Shown in pieces: positions 1-8,042 of a stretch of DNA of 64,000 bases. The DNA is from JARYGU01 sp033795365 (GTDB lineage: Bacteria; Pseudomonadota; Alphaproteobacteria; Rhizobiales; Rhizobiaceae). The stretch's first letter is position 1, and each line of letters begins with the position of its first letter. A model generated the notes under the pieces. The model was given only the letters and a program-made list of their open reading frames with translations, was not told the origin of the DNA and ran no database searches. A program made the position numbers and the translations under genes. The stretch lies in assembly GCA_033795365.1 (NCBI GenBank), contig JARYGU010000007.1, forward strand, positions 124,001 through 188,000. Reading direction: 5' to 3'.

Positions 1-1125
1 GTTATCGTGAAGGGACAGGCGATAGGCACCGTCTGCGTCTTCGACAGCGTTCCCCATGATGTGGTCGATCCGTCCCTGCCGCGGCAATTGCAGCATCTTG
101 CCGGGTTGGCGGCTTCCCTGCTGGAGCTCAAGGAAGAGACCCGCCGGGGCGTTGTTGCCACCGAAGCGCTCTCGCGCGCGGAACGTCGCCATGCTCTGGC
201 TCTCGATGCGGCGAATGTCGCGAGCTGGCTCTGGAACGTGCGGACCGGCACTGTCACCGGAAACTATACGCTCTACAACATGCTCGGTCTGCATGCGGGC
301 GATACCGTGAATGCCCGCAAGCTCTTCACCGCGATCTATACCGACGATCGCAAGGGAACGATAGACAAGCTCAGAAGCGCGCTGCAGACCGGCGACGAAT
401 ATGACGGGCTGTTCCGTGCGGCAAAATCGGGGCGCTGGCTGCTCGGGCGCGGCCGGGTCTACGAGCGCGACGCGAACGGAAACCCGACGGTGTTCCTCGG
501 CATCAACGTCGATGTCCATGATGCCCAGATCGCGTCAGCGCGCACCCGCCTCTTGCTGCGGGAGCTCAACCACCGCGTCAAGAATACGCTTGCGATGCTG
601 CAGTCGCTTGCCCGGCAGACCTTGAGGCAGACGAGCGATCCGGCGGAGTTCATGGAGGCGTTCGCCGGTAGGCTCCAGTCCATCTCGGAAGCGCACGGTC
701 TCCTGAGCGACCACGAATGGGGCACGATCCATCTCGCCGCCCTTCTGGAAAAGCAGATATCTCCCTACACGTCCGACTATTCGAAGCAGGTCGAAATCCA
801 CAAGGACGAGGTGGAGCTCGGCCCCGACCAGGCCGTCGGCCTCGGTCTCGTCCTGCATGAGCTCGCGACCAATGCCAGCAAGTACGGCGCGCTTTCGGCT
901 CCGGGGGGCAAGGTTCTGGTTACGGCCCGCGTGATGAATGAGGAAGGCCAGCGGGTCGTCAATATTACATGGCACGAGGCGGGCGGCCCGCCCGTGCGCG
1001 AACCGCGCCGGCGTGGCTTCGGCTCCATCCTGATCGAGCGCAGCCTCGACAAGATCATCGGCAGCAGCGTGCATGTGGAATATCTTCCGAAGGGCCTGAC
1101 GGCCCTCATCCGCCTGCCCTTGTGA
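1..1125 (+). CDS. HWE-family sensor histidine kinase, 5' end outside window
   Basis: The reading frame is open to the left edge, so the N-terminus is missing. The first ~45 visible residues resemble the end of a GAF domain (AIGTVCVFD). A PAS-like region follows at about 65-175 and then an HWE kinase core. Counting from the GTG at 7, the phospho-acceptor is His189 in LNHRVKNTLAMLQ, the N-box is HELATNASKYGAL (284-296), and the diagnostic WHE is at 322-324. HWE kinases feed the PhyR/EcfG general stress response in Alphaproteobacteria. In S. meliloti such a kinase (RsiC) is encoded near rpoE2 and hmu, so an RsiC-type role is inferred. An EcfG-type promoter at 2250-2274 supports this. The family is certain; the RsiC identity is moderate. 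Confidence 0.9.
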   Translation, partial: VIVKGQAIGTVCVFDSVPHDVVDPSLPRQLQHLAGLAASLLELKEETRRGVVATEALSRAERRHALALDAANVASWLWNVRTGTVTGNYTLYNMLGLHAGDTVNARKLFTAIYTDDRKGTIDKLRSALQTGDEYDGLFRAAKSGRWLLGRGRVYERDANGNPTVFLGINVDVHDAQIASARTRLLLRELNHRVKNTLAMLQSLARQTLRQTSDPAEFMEAFAGRLQSISEAHGLLSDHEWGTIHLAALLEKQISPYTSDYSKQVEIHKDEVELGPDQAVGLGLVLHELATNASKYGALSAPGGKVLVTARVMNEEGQRVVNITWHEAGGPPVREPRRRGFGSILIERSLDKIIGSSVHVEYLPKGLTALIRLPL

Positions 1126-1134
1126 GGAGGCCGC

Positions 1135-1581
1135 TCAGTCGTCGTCCTTGCGGCGCCGGCGGGACTTGGAGCTTGGCGAAAGCAGCAGCCCGAGCGCCAG
1201 CGCAAGACCGGTGGAGACCAAGGGCTTGCGTGTCACTGCCGCAGTGGCGAGTGCCATCAGATCGCGACGCGTCTGCGTCTGCCGGAGCCTGATCCGGCGA
1301 AGGCGGCGTTCGCGCCGGTTGAGGAACGAAAGAATGCCGATGGCGACGAGCGCGGCGATGAGAAACGCGCCGGCGAGCCAGCTCAGCGCCGGCACCGTTC
1401 CGTATCGCTCGGAAAGCGCGACGCTTCCCGCAATGATCGCGAGCACATAGGCGGTCGCAAGAAATAGTCCTGCGATCGAGAGGACAAGCACGTTGCGACG
1501 CATATAGCTGGCTGCTGCCTCTACCCGGTCTTCCACTCCGGAAAAGAGGTGTTGGGCGAGGACCGCCATGATGGATAGCAT
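1135..1581 (-). CDS. Small two-helix membrane protein, phage-holin-like/DUF1469 type
   Basis: The 148-aa protein has two hydrophobic segments near residues 33-53 (LVLSIAGLFLATAYVLAIIAG) and 63-85, then a very basic arginine-rich stretch and a C-terminal RRRRKDDD tail. This is the layout of YqjE/DUF1469 'putative holin' proteins, which usually accompany DUF883/ElaB-type proteins, as here. The ATG at 1581 is chosen because AGGAGAGG lies just upstream; a start 75 nt further out has no ribosome site. Its stop is 9 nt from the convergent kinase stop. A role in membrane stress tolerance is inferred from the neighbours. Lysis activity is not implied by the family name. Confidence 0.75.
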   Translation of the reverse strand: MLSIMAVLAQHLFSGVEDRVEAAASYMRRNVLVLSIAGLFLATAYVLAIIAGSVALSERYGTVPALSWLAGAFLIAALVAIGILSFLNRRERRLRRIRLRQTQTRRDLMALATAAVTRKPLVSTGLALALGLLLSPSSKSRRRRKDDD

Positions 1582-1682
1582 TCTGCCCCTCTCCTGATTA
1601 TCAGCGGCCGTGGCCGGCCGGAACAATTCCAAGAAAAGTGTGTAGCGGTTTTCCATTCGGAATTGCGTAAAGACAACGGCTG

Positions 1683-1720
1683 GAGCACCTCAAGCGACTC
1701 CGTCTTGGCCGGAGGTGCTC
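1683..1720. repeat. Inverted repeat GAGCACCTC / GAGGTGCTC
   Basis: A perfect 9-bp inverted repeat with a 20-nt loop lies in the 192-nt gap between the two small stress-protein genes. It precedes a second, stronger hairpin. The function is unknown; it may be an RNA structure or part of a dispersed element. Confidence 0.55.
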
Positions 1721-1730
1721 TAGCATTTCG

Positions 1731-1754
1731 TCGGGGCAGACGTTTCTGCCCCGA
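1731..1754 (-). terminator. Strong hairpin downstream of the DUF883 gene
   Basis: TCGGGGCAGA and TCTGCCCCGA form a perfect 10-bp stem around a CGTT loop, 20 nt past the DUF883 stop. There is no clear T-tract, so it may be a weak terminator, an mRNA 3' stabiliser or a processing site. Confidence 0.5.
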
Positions 1755-1773
1755 ACTACGATATACGATGGGA

Positions 1774-2163
1774 TCAGCGGCGCAGCAGCGCTGCCAGGAT
1801 GAAGCCTGCGGCGACTGCCGTTCCGATCGTTGCGAGCGGATGCTCCTTTACCGTCTCGCGCACATGCCGTCCGGAATCGCGGTAACGTGCCCGGATATCG
1901 GACAGGATCTCCTCGCCGCTTGCGATAAGGTCGCGGAAATCGGCTTCGGCGTGCCCCTTCAGCCCTCCGACCTTTTCGCGCACAGCGTCGAGTTTGCTGC
2001 GGGCTTCGCTGACGCCGCTGGAAGCGTCGCGCGCGACGACCTTGGCAAGCGCTGCAATATCGTCACGGATCTGGGCAAGCTGATCCTCTATGTTGTCCGC
2101 TTCCGCGCGTATGCTGTTGCGCCGGCTCCGGCCGTTGCGGGACTGGAAGATTCCTGTTGCCAT
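1774..2163 (-). CDS. DUF883 / ElaB-YqjD-like membrane-anchored stress protein
   Basis: The 129-aa protein has a long amphipathic, probably coiled-coil helix (about 15-95) followed by a C-terminal membrane anchor, HPLATIGTAVAAGFILAALLRR. This matches ElaB/YqjD/DUF883 proteins, which tether to the inner membrane; E. coli YqjD also binds ribosomes in stationary phase. The ATG at 2163 is favoured by AAGGAG upstream. An excellent EcfG (RpoE2) promoter lies about 87 nt upstream, so general stress control is likely. The neighbouring DUF1469-type gene is its usual partner. Confidence 0.8.
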   Translation of the reverse strand: MATGIFQSRNGRSRRNSIRAEADNIEDQLAQIRDDIAALAKVVARDASSGVSEARSKLDAVREKVGGLKGHAEADFRDLIASGEEILSDIRARYRDSGRHVRETVKEHPLATIGTAVAAGFILAALLRR

Positions 2164-2249
2164 TCCGTTTCTCCTTACGGTTGTCCACGCGGTGACGCGG
2201 ATAGCCAAAGATTCCGCCGGTCTGGCGGAGCGTTCATGCCGGCAAGGGA

Positions 2250-2274
2250 AACGCGCAATGGAGAAATTTGTTCC
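2250..2274 (-). promoter_or_regulatory. EcfG/RpoE2-type general stress promoter
   Basis: Read on the minus strand, GGAAC (2274-2270), a 16-nt spacer and CGTT (2253-2250) match the alphaproteobacterial EcfG consensus exactly. The expected start point lies about 80 nt before the DUF883 ATG at 2163. Confidence 0.7.
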
Positions 2275-2280
2275 GGCAGG

Positions 2281-3069
2281 TCAGGCAAGCGCCGTTTGCG
2301 GCAGCACGAAAGGTGTGCCGGGAGGCGGCGTCGTATTGATGCGCATCCGGCAGCCGAACACCGCTTCCATGGCTTCATCCGTCATGACGGACGACGGGTG
2401 TCCGGCTTCGGCGACCCGGCCTTCCTTCATCATGATCATGTGATCGGCGAACATCGCGGTCAGATTGAGGTCGTGCATGACGGCGATGACGCCGCCGCCG
2501 TTTTCGCAGTAGCGGCGGGCGAGCTGCATGATGATGAGCTGATGGCGGATGTCGAGGCTGGAAACGGGCTCGTCGAGAAGCAGAAAGCAGGGTTCGTCGT
2601 CGAGGACGGGCTCCCATATCTGCGAAAGCACGCGCGCAAGCTGCACTCTCTGCTGTTCGCCGCCCGAGAGTTCCTGATAGAACCGGCCCGCGAAATCCGC
2701 GAGATCGACGGCGACAAGCGCTTCGGCCGTTACGGCGTCGATGCGTTCGGCATGCCGGTTCTGCCCGACGGAAAGGCCCATGCGCACGATCTCGCGCACA
2801 GTGAACGGAAAGGCGATCGTCGTCGCCTGCTGCAATACGGCGCGCTTGGCCGCAAGCTGCCAGGGCTCGAGCGCGCGCACGTCATGGCCGTTCAGCGTGA
2901 TCGTCCCCCGGCTCGCAACCTCGCCGGCGATCGCCTTCATCGTGGTTGTCTTGCCGGAACCGTTCGGCCCGACGATCGCCGTCAACTCGCCGGCGCGTGC
3001 CTTAAGGGAGACGCCGTGGAGGATCGGCTTGCCGGACAGGCTGACCGAGAGATCGGACGCAGTGATCAT
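2281..3069 (-). CDS. hmuV: Haemin ABC transporter ATP-binding protein HmuV
   Basis: This 262-aa ATPase drives haem import through HmuU. Walker A is GPNGSGKT (34-41), the signature is LSGGEQQ (134-140), Walker B is CFLLLDEP (161-168) and the switch histidine is H199 (VMHDLN). Length and motifs fit the FecCD-partner ATPases of haem and siderophore importers. It is the last gene of hmuSTUV, 20 nt after hmuU. The operon is likely iron-controlled through the box at 6370-6384. Confidence 0.95.
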   Translation of the reverse strand: MITASDLSVSLSGKPILHGVSLKARAGELTAIVGPNGSGKTTTMKAIAGEVASRGTITLNGHDVRALEPWQLAAKRAVLQQATTIAFPFTVREIVRMGLSVGQNRHAERIDAVTAEALVAVDLADFAGRFYQELSGGEQQRVQLARVLSQIWEPVLDDEPCFLLLDEPVSSLDIRHQLIIMQLARRYCENGGGVIAVMHDLNLTAMFADHMIMMKEGRVAEAGHPSSVMTDEAMEAVFGCRMRINTTPPPGTPFVLPQTALA

Positions 3070-3089
3070 GTCGGCTCCATGCGATTGGT

Positions 3090-4208
3090 CTACCAGCCGT
3101 TGGCCGTACGGCCGCGCAGCAGCACCCAGAGGAAGAAGGGCGCGCCGGCGAGCGCCGTAATGATGCCGATCGGCAGTTCGGCGGGCGCGACGATGGTTCG
3201 GGCAACCATGTCGGCCACGATCAGCAGGATCCCGCCAAGCAGCGCGGATGCCGGCAGGAGATAGCGATGATCCGGTCCGATCACCAGCCGTAGTATATGC
3301 GGCACGACGATGCCGACGAAGCCGATGCCGCCGCTGACGGCGACGGAAGCTCCGACCGCAGCCGCGACCGCGACGATCGCGACATGCTTCAGGCGCTGGA
3401 CCTTGACGCCCATATGGAAGGCGGCGGCTTCACCCAGCGTGATCGCATTCAGTCCGCGGAACAGGAACGGCACGACGAGGAGCGAGACGGCGATGATGGG
3501 GCCGGCTGCAAGAACCTTCGTCCAGGTGGTGCCGGACAGCGAGCCGAGATTCCAGAAGGTGACGTCGCGCAGCTGCTTGTCGTCGGCCATGTAGATCAGG
3601 ATGCCGGTAACTGCGCCGGAAAGAGCGGCGATGGCGATGCCGGCAAGCAGCATGGTGGCGATCGACGTCTGGCCATTGCGGGTCGCGATACGGTAGAGCA
3701 GCAGTGTGGTGACAAGACCGCCCGCGAAGGCCGCAAGCGGCAGCGCGAAGGCGCCGAGTGCGGTGAAAAGGCCGACCGGCAGCATTCCTCCGAGAACGAT
3801 CATCAATACGGCGCCGAGGGCCGAGCCCGACGAGATTCCGACGAGGCCGGGATCGGCGAGCGGATTGCGGAACAGGCCCTGCATGACCGCGCCGGACACG
3901 GCGAGTGCCGCGCCGATCAGCATGCCGAGGATTGCGCGCGGCAGGCGGATATCGAAGACGATGATGCGGTCCCGGAGGCTCAGCGCCGTTTCGTCGCCGC
4001 TCGCAAGCGAGGTCAGCACGTTCACCGCCGAGGCATTCGAGGCGCCGGTGGTGATCGAGAACAGGAAGATCGCGGCAGCAAGAAGAGCGAGCAGGGCGAT
4101 GACGAGACGCGCGATCGCCGCTCTGTCGCCTTCCGTGCGCAAGGTTGTCCGGCGAGCAGCCGTCACCTTGCGCTGGAAGCCACCGCGCATCGGCTCACTG
4201 AGAGACAT
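3090..4208 (-). CDS. hmuU: Haemin ABC transporter permease HmuU
   Basis: The 372-aa FecCD-family inner-membrane permease has about ten hydrophobic segments after a basic cytoplasmic N-terminus. The family hallmark GAVMQGLFRNPLADPGLVG is present near residue 105. It forms the haem channel with HmuV and receives haem from HmuT. The start codon overlaps the end of hmuT by 14 nt and has no strong ribosome site, so translational coupling is likely. An internal ATG at 4190 is a possible alternative start. Confidence 0.95.
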   Translation of the reverse strand: MSLSEPMRGGFQRKVTAARRTTLRTEGDRAAIARLVIALLALLAAAIFLFSITTGASNASAVNVLTSLASGDETALSLRDRIIVFDIRLPRAILGMLIGAALAVSGAVMQGLFRNPLADPGLVGISSGSALGAVLMIVLGGMLPVGLFTALGAFALPLAAFAGGLVTTLLLYRIATRNGQTSIATMLLAGIAIAALSGAVTGILIYMADDKQLRDVTFWNLGSLSGTTWTKVLAAGPIIAVSLLVVPFLFRGLNAITLGEAAAFHMGVKVQRLKHVAIVAVAAAVGASVAVSGGIGFVGIVVPHILRLVIGPDHRYLLPASALLGGILLIVADMVARTIVAPAELPIGIITALAGAPFFLWVLLRGRTANGW

Positions 4209-5142
4209 TGCCGGGCTTGCCGTAGAGCGACGTGTTCAACTCACGGACGGCGCTTGCCGTGCGGGGCCCGAAGCCAAGGAGATGCAGGCTGTTCATACGC
4301 AGGACCGATTTGCTCGCGGCCGCTGGCGTGAGCGCGATCGCCGGTTGCGACAGGAGCTCTTCGTCCGAGCCGTTGTCGCTTCCCGGACGCGTCATGACCA
4401 TGATTACGTCCGGCTTCGCCTCGATGATGGCCTCGTCGGAAAGCGGCTTGTAGCCCTGGAACGCACCCTCCGTCGCATTGACGGCGCCGGCGAGATTCAG
4501 GATCCCGTCCGCAGCGGTGTGGGTGCCTGCCGCCATCACCTTGCCGTTCTGGAAGCTCAGCACGAACAGGACGCGCTTGCGTTCGCTCTCAGGACGCTTG
4601 GCCGCATCGGCGACCGCGGCGTCGATTTCGGCGGAAACCTGATCGGCGAGAGCTTTCGCCTTGTCCTCGACACCGAGAAAGGCGCCTATGGTCTCGATCT
4701 TCTTGACGATGCCGTCTCTGTCGTAGCCTTCCGGCACCGTCTCAAACGGGATGCCGGCGGTCTTGAGCACGGCGAGGGCGTCCGGCGGCCCGCTTCCCTC
4801 GATCGAGAGGATGGCGCTCGGATTGACGGCGATCACGCCCTCCGGCGAAAGCGCACGCATATAACCGACGTCCGGCAGCGCCATCGCGGCCTCAGGATAC
4901 ATGCTGGTCGAATCGCGTGCGACGAGGCGGCCTTCTTCTCCGAGCGCATAGATGATTTCCGTCACCGCGCCGCCGATCGAAACCAGCCGGGACGTGTCGA
5001 CCTTCTGCATTTCCTCGGCGATCGCCGGGCGCACGAAGCGCGCCTCGCCGGCAAGCGGCAGGACGAACGGCGCGGCGACCGCGAAAGCGGTCAATGCCAC
5101 CTCCCAGAGGCGAGGCCGGCGGAAATCGAAGGGCTTGCTCAT
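4195..5142 (-). CDS. hmuT: Periplasmic haemin-binding protein HmuT
   Basis: The 315-aa periplasmic binding protein delivers haem to HmuUV. It has a basic N-terminus, a hydrophobic segment (VALTAFAVAAPFVLPLAGEA), then a TroA-like fold beginning VDTSRLVSIGGAVTEIIYALG. The tyrosine in STSMYPEA aligns with the haem-ligand tyrosine of HmuT/ShuT proteins. The ATG at 5142 is preferred because GAGGA lies upstream; a start 30 nt further out would overlap hmuS. It lies between hmuS and hmuU in the standard order. Confidence 0.93.
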   Translation of the reverse strand: MSKPFDFRRPRLWEVALTAFAVAAPFVLPLAGEARFVRPAIAEEMQKVDTSRLVSIGGAVTEIIYALGEEGRLVARDSTSMYPEAAMALPDVGYMRALSPEGVIAVNPSAILSIEGSGPPDALAVLKTAGIPFETVPEGYDRDGIVKKIETIGAFLGVEDKAKALADQVSAEIDAAVADAAKRPESERKRVLFVLSFQNGKVMAAGTHTAADGILNLAGAVNATEGAFQGYKPLSDEAIIEAKPDVIMVMTRPGSDNGSDEELLSQPAIALTPAAASKSVLRMNSLHLLGFGPRTASAVRELNTSLYGKPGNVSQ

Positions 5143-5152
5143 CTCTTCATCC

Positions 5153-6208
5153 TCAGGCTGCGACGCTGTCATCGACGCGTGGAAGATTGGTGGCGATTTC
5201 GCGCCAGTCGGGGCGCTCGTCCATGCCTTCCTTCCGTTTGCCGAAGAACTGGATGATCATTTCGCCCTTGGCGTCGTAGGCTTCCAGGGAGGTGACGTGG
5301 CCATCCGAAGTCGGCTTGCGGACCACCCAGCATTCGGCGATGTGGTCCATGCGCAGATGCAGGTGGAATGTAGGGTCCATGATGTTGAGCCAAGGACCCA
5401 TCTGCTGGACGTTCTTGACCGTGCCGCTGTGGATCTGGATCGTTCCGGGATTGCCGACGAAGCACATGATGACGGTTTCTTTCTCCGCGGCTGCGCGCAG
5501 CATCGGCTCCACGGCGTCCCTGCGGACCTGCCACGCATAATCCTCGCCGACGCTGCGAACGGCATCCTGCCGTGCGATCTTCAGCTTCTTCAGCATGCCG
5601 AAAAACTGGTGCGTATCCGTCATCCGGCTCCAGTTGTCGCGCAGTGCGGCGACATCGACGGGGCCGTTCTCCTCGGTGGCAGCTGCCTCCGCCGGCGCTT
5701 CGGCGAACTCCTGCGACTGGTCCTCCAGCCGGAGGTCGGCGACGACGGCCTCATAGGCTTCGAGATTGGAAGAGGGGCGCAGGTGAACCTTGTGGACGGC
5801 GTTGCCGGCCTTGTCGAAGAACTGAAGGCTGCGGCGAACCTGGTCGCCGTCCATCTTGGTCACGGCGAAACCATGGGCCCAGGCGGACGGAAAAATCCGC
5901 AGGTCGATGTTCGCGCCGAGCACGATCGAGGCGCGCTCGCCCGTGCTGATCTTCTCGAAAACGCCGATCTTCTCGTGAACCGCGCTCTCGTTGCGGCTGA
6001 GAGCCATGACTTCGCCAAGGGTTTCGGCGCGTTCGAGGAAGCGGTTGGCATCGCCGTCGATACGGATGGCCGTCAGGCCGACCTCGGCAGCGACCAGCGC
6101 TGCTTCCGAAATGCCGAGCCTGGCTGCGATGTCGCGCTCGCGCATGTTGGGATTTTCCGCGCGGAATGCGCGTATTTCGGCTGGGGTGGGGCGTTTGGTC
6201 TCGGTCAT
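5153..6208 (-). CDS. hmuS: Haemin-degrading/carrier protein HmuS
   Basis: The 351-aa cytoplasmic HemS/ChuX-family protein has two related halves and the usual start TPAEIRAFRAENPNMRERD(I)AARLGISEA. HmuS/HemS proteins bind imported haem and are linked to haem degradation or transfer. The ATG at 6208 is selected because CTGGAG precedes it and the family motif starts a few residues later; an upstream in-frame start adds 59 unrelated residues. It is the first gene of hmuSTUV. No HemP/HmuP-type small gene was recognised in front of it. Confidence 0.93.
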   Translation of the reverse strand: MTETKRPTPAEIRAFRAENPNMRERDIAARLGISEAALVAAEVGLTAIRIDGDANRFLERAETLGEVMALSRNESAVHEKIGVFEKISTGERASIVLGANIDLRIFPSAWAHGFAVTKMDGDQVRRSLQFFDKAGNAVHKVHLRPSSNLEAYEAVVADLRLEDQSQEFAEAPAEAAATEENGPVDVAALRDNWSRMTDTHQFFGMLKKLKIARQDAVRSVGEDYAWQVRRDAVEPMLRAAAEKETVIMCFVGNPGTIQIHSGTVKNVQQMGPWLNIMDPTFHLHLRMDHIAECWVVRKPTSDGHVTSLEAYDAKGEMIIQFFGKRKEGMDERPDWREIATNLPRVDDSVAA

Positions 6209-6518
6209 CTCCAGAGCCTTATTATCAAAATTATGTGTGTTTCCCGGGCCTTTTCCAACCGGCCAGCGCGTATTATCGTAACTGCGCGGCTGTCGGCGAC
6301 GGCCCTGGGGACATTCCCAAATTTGCAAATCGGAACAAGTGTTTGCCGATCCGTCGACAAGAAGTATCTTGACTTCCTTACTCATATTTATTTAAGGACG
6401 CAAGAGCTGAGGCCGGCAGTCTTGCAATAGTTACCGGCCGGACGCAGTTTTCTCCCGGTCGACGGGAAGGGCAGGACAACAGCCGGTGGTGCGGCATATC
6501 GATGGGCGGTAATGCATA
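6209..6518. other. 310-nt divergent control region between hmuS and the exported-protein/tonB side
   Basis: This AT-richer region separates the leftward hmu operon from rightward genes. It holds an IRO-type box (6370-6384) and a perfect palindrome ATTTGCAAAT at 6321-6330. No credible gene was seen in it. Confidence 0.6.
6370..6384. promoter_or_regulatory. IRO-type iron box TGA-N9-TCA (candidate RirA site)
   Basis: TGACTTCCTTACTCA matches the rhizobial iron-responsive TGA-N9-TCA motif exactly. It lies 162 nt before hmuS and 135 nt before the divergent exported protein gene. The short motif occurs by chance, but the iron-uptake setting supports it. Confidence 0.5.
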
Positions 6519-6947
6519 ATGAGGGTTCGCTGTTTTCTTCTTTCCCTGGCTTTGGCCGTGTCCGTCGCGACCGGTGCGTCCGCACAGGAGAATGCCGCCA
6601 AGGCGCTGACCGTCGAGCTCAACACGCTGGCGCCATCGCAGCGAGGATGCCTTTTCACCTTCGTTGCCGCAAACAATCTCGAGACCTCCGTGTCGAAAGT
6701 CTCATTCGAGTTCGTCGTTTTCAATGAGAAGAACACGGTCGAGCGTATGGTCGTTCTCGATTTCCGCGACTTGCCGCAGGGCAAGACGAAAGTGCGGCAG
6801 TTCGATCTGCCCGGCACGAAATGCGAGAATGTGAAGCATCTTCTCATCAACGATGCGCCTGTCTGCCAGGGAGACGGCTTGGCGGAAGGCGCCTGCATGG
6901 CGGGGATCGTTACGCGTTCGAACGCTTCGGCGACCTTCGAAGGCTGA
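6519..6947 (+). CDS. Exported cysteine-containing protein beside tonB
   Basis: The 142-aa protein starts with a Sec signal peptide (about 1-23, cleavage after GASA or ASAQ). The mature part has four cysteines (in RGCLF, TKCEN, PVCQG and GACMA), suggesting two periplasmic disulphides. Similar proteins sit next to tonB in rhizobia, but no biochemical role is known to me. The ATG at 6519 has only a weak GGCGG ribosome site. It lies 53 nt upstream of tonB and is probably cotranscribed, so a link to TonB-dependent uptake is a guess from context. Confidence 0.75.
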   Translation: MRVRCFLLSLALAVSVATGASAQENAAKALTVELNTLAPSQRGCLFTFVAANNLETSVSKVSFEFVVFNEKNTVERMVVLDFRDLPQGKTKVRQFDLPGTKCENVKHLLINDAPVCQGDGLAEGACMAGIVTRSNASATFEG

Positions 6948-7000
6948 ACCGCAACTGGAGATGAGCTCCGGAAGAACATAATGAAGCAGGTGGATGTGTC

Positions 7001-7885
7001 ATGGTAGGTAGCAGGCTGATCTGGGGCGGGGCGATCGTGCTTTCGCTGCTTGCGCATGCCGGTGCGGCTGCGATCCTGACGATGACGCCCGCCGAGGAAC
7101 AGGAAGAAGCCCTGATTGCCGGCGGCGTCGTCACCGAAGTCGCCATGCTCGGCAACGGCGCGTTCGAGGAGATCGAGACGGGCAATCCCGACGAGGTGAT
7201 CCGGCCGGAGGAAATCCAGCCCGAAGAGGTCGAGCCTGTCCAGCCGGAGACGGCGGAGATCGTCCCGCAAGAGGTCGAGCCGATGCCGGTCGAGCCTCTC
7301 GATGTCCAGCCTGTTCCGCCCGAGCCCGTGGAGGCCATGGAGGTGCCCGGCTCTGAGGTCGAGATCGCCGCGATCCCGATCCCCGAGATCAAGCCGGAAA
7401 TCCAGCCCGAAGAGAAGGCCGAAACCGTCCAGCCCGTTCCGGAGAAGAAGGAGCCGGTCAAAAAGGCCGAGAGGCGCAAGAAGAAAGTTGCACAGAAGGC
7501 TGGAGAAGAGGGCAGGAACCGGCAGAGCGCGAGAAAAGGCCAGGTCGACGGGGTCGAAGGCGTGAAATCCGCTTCGCTGGGCGGGGAGAAACGCGGCAAT
7601 TCCTCCGTTGCCGGGAACGCCGCGGTCAGCAACTATCCCGGAAAGGTCCGCAACAAGATCAATCGCGCCAAGCGCCGGGCGCCCGGTAGCGGCAGCGTGG
7701 TCGTAAGCTTCGTCGTTTCATCAGGCGGTCAGGCCAGCGGAATCCGGATTGCAAGGAGCTCGGGCGATTCCGATCTCGACCAGGCGGCGGTGGATTCGGT
7801 CCGCCGGGCATCGCCTTTCCCGAAGATTCCGGAGGCTGCCGGACGCAACTCCTGGCCTTTCAGCGTGCCGATCGTCTTCAAGTGA
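7001..7885 (+). CDS. tonB: TonB-family energy transducer
   Basis: The 294-aa protein has an N-terminal membrane anchor (about 7-27), a long Pro/Glu-rich periplasmic spacer (45-145, with repeated EIQPEEVEPVQPE-like units), a lysine-rich stretch (about 145-165) and a C-terminal TonB domain (about 210-294, from YPGKVRNKI to PFSVPIVF). TonB transmits proton-motive force from ExbBD to outer-membrane receptors, and here it most likely serves haemin or siderophore receptors given hmuSTUV alongside. No exbB, exbD or receptor gene is in the window. A terminator follows directly. Confidence 0.93.
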   Translation: MVGSRLIWGGAIVLSLLAHAGAAAILTMTPAEEQEEALIAGGVVTEVAMLGNGAFEEIETGNPDEVIRPEEIQPEEVEPVQPETAEIVPQEVEPMPVEPLDVQPVPPEPVEAMEVPGSEVEIAAIPIPEIKPEIQPEEKAETVQPVPEKKEPVKKAERRKKKVAQKAGEEGRNRQSARKGQVDGVEGVKSASLGGEKRGNSSVAGNAAVSNYPGKVRNKINRAKRRAPGSGSVVVSFVVSSGGQASGIRIARSSGDSDLDQAAVDSVRRASPFPKIPEAAGRNSWPFSVPIVFK

Positions 7886-7905
7886 GCATTTGAGCGTGCT
7901 TTATC

Positions 7906-7934
7906 CCGCCTCTTCCGGGGGCGGTTATTTTTTT
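7906..7934 (+). terminator. Rho-independent terminator of tonB
   Basis: CCGCCTC and GGGGCGG pair (one G-T wobble) around a short loop and are followed by TTATTTTTTT. The hairpin starts 20 nt past the tonB stop. Confidence 0.8.
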
Positions 7935-7945
7935 GCTCTAAAATA

Positions 7946-7960
7946 TGATAAAAATAGTCA
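7946..7960. promoter_or_regulatory. IRO-type iron box TGA-N9-TCA before the DUF2325 operon
   Basis: TGATAAAAATAGTCA fits TGA-N9-TCA exactly. It lies between the tonB terminator and the DUF2325 gene, about 83 nt before that start, and would place the haem monooxygenase operon under iron control. Confidence 0.5.
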
Positions 7961-8042
7961 TGTTTGAACTTTACTATAAAGATCATGTTTTGTAGGGTCT
8001 GCGCGTTCAAAGGGAGTGCCGCGCCCGCGGCGAGTAAGAAGC

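Noticed and set aside
1135..1581. A phage holin gene indicating a prophage
   Set aside because: The name reflects a loose family label. Its partner is a DUF883 stress protein and no phage genes are present.
1663..3264. A 533-codon plus-strand frame opposite DUF883 and hmuV
   Set aside because: The minus strand has complete DUF883 and ABC ATPase motifs; the plus frame has none.
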